Shown: in pieces, positions 40,010 to 40,951 of the stretch | How positions within the stretch are numbered: position 1 is the first letter of the stretch | Layout: each line of letters starts with the position of its first letter | Assembly (NCBI GenBank): GCA_947164965.1 | Contig: CAMUYR010000032.1 | Location: 1-40,951, forward strand | Source: an uncultured Prevotella sp. | GTDB lineage: Bacteria > Bacteroidota > Bacteroidia > Bacteroidales > Bacteroidaceae | Direction: 5' to 3' | DNA length: 40,951 nucleotides | Notes under the pieces: generated by a model | Told to the model about the DNA's origin: nothing | Seen by the model: the letters and a program-made list of their open reading frames with translations, nothing else | Database searches by the model: none | Translations under genes and position numbers: made by a program

Positions 40010-40456
40010 TTATCGGATGGTGATCCATACCGGCTCACCGCGCTCTTTGGCCTCCACGATTTTCTGCTTCAGGCGGTGCACCCAGATGCGCGAGTCCAAT
40101 ACCTTGCCCACCTCGCGGTTCTTACCCAGCAGGATGCAGCCCTCGGTGTCTGCTGCCGTGTTGCCCGCATGGATGCGGATGCCGCTGAACTTCGGCACAC
40201 CCAACAGTATCGGTAACCACTTCTGCATCTTCGGACTCCACGAGATAACCACGGCGTAACGGCCTTCCGGTATCGCACTCTTGCCCTTGATTTTATACGC
40301 CCCGTGCTCATAGTCGCGCCATGTGGGCTCCAGCGTGTCGCAGAAATACTCGTCAGAATAGCCCGTTGAATACTCGTCTACAATTGTTTTGCGGATATAC
40401 AGATGACCAATCGTGTAGGTCTTGCGTTTTGCTATACGTTCTAATATTAATTCCAT
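40010..40456 (-). CDS. DUF5675 family protein
   Basis: The 148-residue protein contains YFCDTLEPTWRDYEHGAYKI, KSAIPEGRYAVVISWSPKMQ and IRIHAGNTAADTEGCILLGK. The His...Cys pair in the HAGN...EGCI stretch is the DUF5675 hallmark and recalls L,D-transpeptidase-like active sites. The family is common in phage-like and mobile modules. It is convergent to nothing and follows the DUF3987 gene after a repeat-rich 19 bp. Confidence 0.85.
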   Translation of the reverse strand: MELILERIAKRKTYTIGHLYIRKTIVDEYSTGYSDEYFCDTLEPTWRDYEHGAYKIKGKSAIPEGRYAVVISWSPKMQKWLPILLGVPKFSGIRIHAGNTAADTEGCILLGKNREVGKVLDSRIWVHRLKQKIVEAKERGEPVWITIR

Positions 40457-40463
40457 AATGCTT

Positions 40464-40495
40464 ATTGTTACATTGTTACAAAGTTACATTGTTAC
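40464..40495. repeat. Four tandem 8-bp repeats
   Basis: ATTGTTAC occurs at 40464-40471, 40472-40479 and 40488-40495, with AAAGTTAC at 40480-40487. The array overlaps the last codons of the leftward DUF3987 gene (NNVTL and stop) and the gap before the DUF5675 gene. Confidence 0.85.
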
Positions 40496-40951
40496 GTTTC
40501 GTCCAGTGGTGGCGGTCGGTCTTACTTATCCATCCGTCACGCATCCAACGAGAGATAATCATGCGCATGGCTGTTTCTGAGCAATAGCCGCGTTTCAAGG
40601 CTCGGAGGTCATCAACAGTAAAGGTTGGTGCAAGTTGGTCGAAGACGGAATGATTGGCACTATAGCGCTGGCACTCTTCATGCGCATCGACATACTGATT
40701 TTGCAATGCCTCGCCGAATGCTTTTATCTGCTGAGAAAGACAATACTGGGCCATCATTAGTGCAAAGTCGAGACAGGCCTTGCTTTCCTTGTTGCAGCCT
40801 GACAACAGATGAAAAATCACCCCACATCGGAAGCCAATCACGGCAGCACGTTTACGATAGGTGTCCTTCACATGGTCGATATCCTTGACTGCCTCTACTC
40901 GTTTCTGCTCCACCCATTCCTCGATGGCTTTGCGCAAACGAGGGGTGTCAA
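40476..40951 (-). CDS. DUF3987 (primase/helicase-like) protein, C-terminus; N-terminus outside the window
   Basis: The minus-strand frame is open to the right edge with no start codon needed, so the gene is partial. The visible 150-odd residues include KDTYRKRAAVIGFRCGVIFH followed by LLSGCNKESKACLDFALMMA and end in a winged-helix-like segment (DLRALKRGYCSETAMRMIIS, RWMRDGWI). This fits the C-terminal part of DUF3987 proteins of Bacteroidota mobile modules, which have a DnaB-like ATPase in the missing part. The assignment is moderate because the ATPase motifs are out of view. Confidence 0.65.
   Translation of the reverse strand, partial: DTPRLRKAIEEWVEQKRVEAVKDIDHVKDTYRKRAAVIGFRCGVIFHLLSGCNKESKACLDFALMMAQYCLSQQIKAFGEALQNQYVDAHEECQRYSANHSVFDQLAPTFTVDDLRALKRGYCSETAMRMIISRWMRDGWISKTDRHHWTKRNNVTL

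Overview
The window looks like chromosome of a Bacteroidota species, most likely a Prevotella-like Bacteroidales. The main evidence is the many -33 TTTG / -7 TAnnTTTG promoters with about 20 bp spacing. Supporting signs are weak ribosome binding sites, an N-terminal-arm tyrosine integrase of the Bacteroidales type, a type IX secretion plug protein, and a periplasmic propeller/Y_Y_Y regulator.

Layout. Positions 1-11562 (island A) hold accessory genes. A tight leftward operon (2308 to 1) encodes small conserved proteins, a DoxX-like and a GlsB-like membrane protein, and a methyltransferase. A tight rightward operon (2413 to 7005) encodes redox and acyl-transfer enzymes: a SagB-like nitroreductase lipoprotein, a Nim-like flavin-binding protein, an aldo/keto reductase, a Vat-like and a maltose-type acetyltransferase. 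A YqiA-DUF1653 fusion hydrolase, a HigBA toxin-antitoxin pair and a leftward tyrosine integrase with a long untranslated leader follow. Positions 11563-11614 and 18631-18682 are a 52-bp direct repeat with one mismatch, read here as attachment sites. Between them (island B, about 7 kb) lies a second, decaying set: exported nitroreductase, DUF1349 lipoprotein, XRE regulator, an aldo/keto reductase stub, a sialate O-acetylesterase-like enzyme, an exported flavin reductase-like protein, YjbQ, RidA, a peptidyl-prolyl isomerase split by an in-frame TAG, and a GNAT stub fused to the first codons of a lost integrase. Both islands carry an integrase (or its stub) at the right end, next to the repeat, so they appear to be two related islands accreted in tandem. 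An unannotated 49-residue protein occurs once in each island at 88% identity.

From 18683 rightwards the gene content looks like ordinary chromosome: MATE transporter, SGNH hydrolase, bile acid/sodium symporter family protein, a complete RND efflux operon (adaptor, pump, outer membrane channel), a membrane-bound propeller-AraC regulator, T9SS plug protein, DMP19 protein, smpB, GHL10-type glycosidase, metallo-beta-lactamase-fold hydrolase, rsmG, HAD phosphatase, panB, MFS transporter and a FlgT_C-like exported protein. The right edge enters another accessory module (DUF5675 and the C-terminus of a DUF3987 protein).

The island operons probably work as small-molecule modification or damage-control sets, several of them outside the cytoplasm. 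That role is inferred from family membership only.
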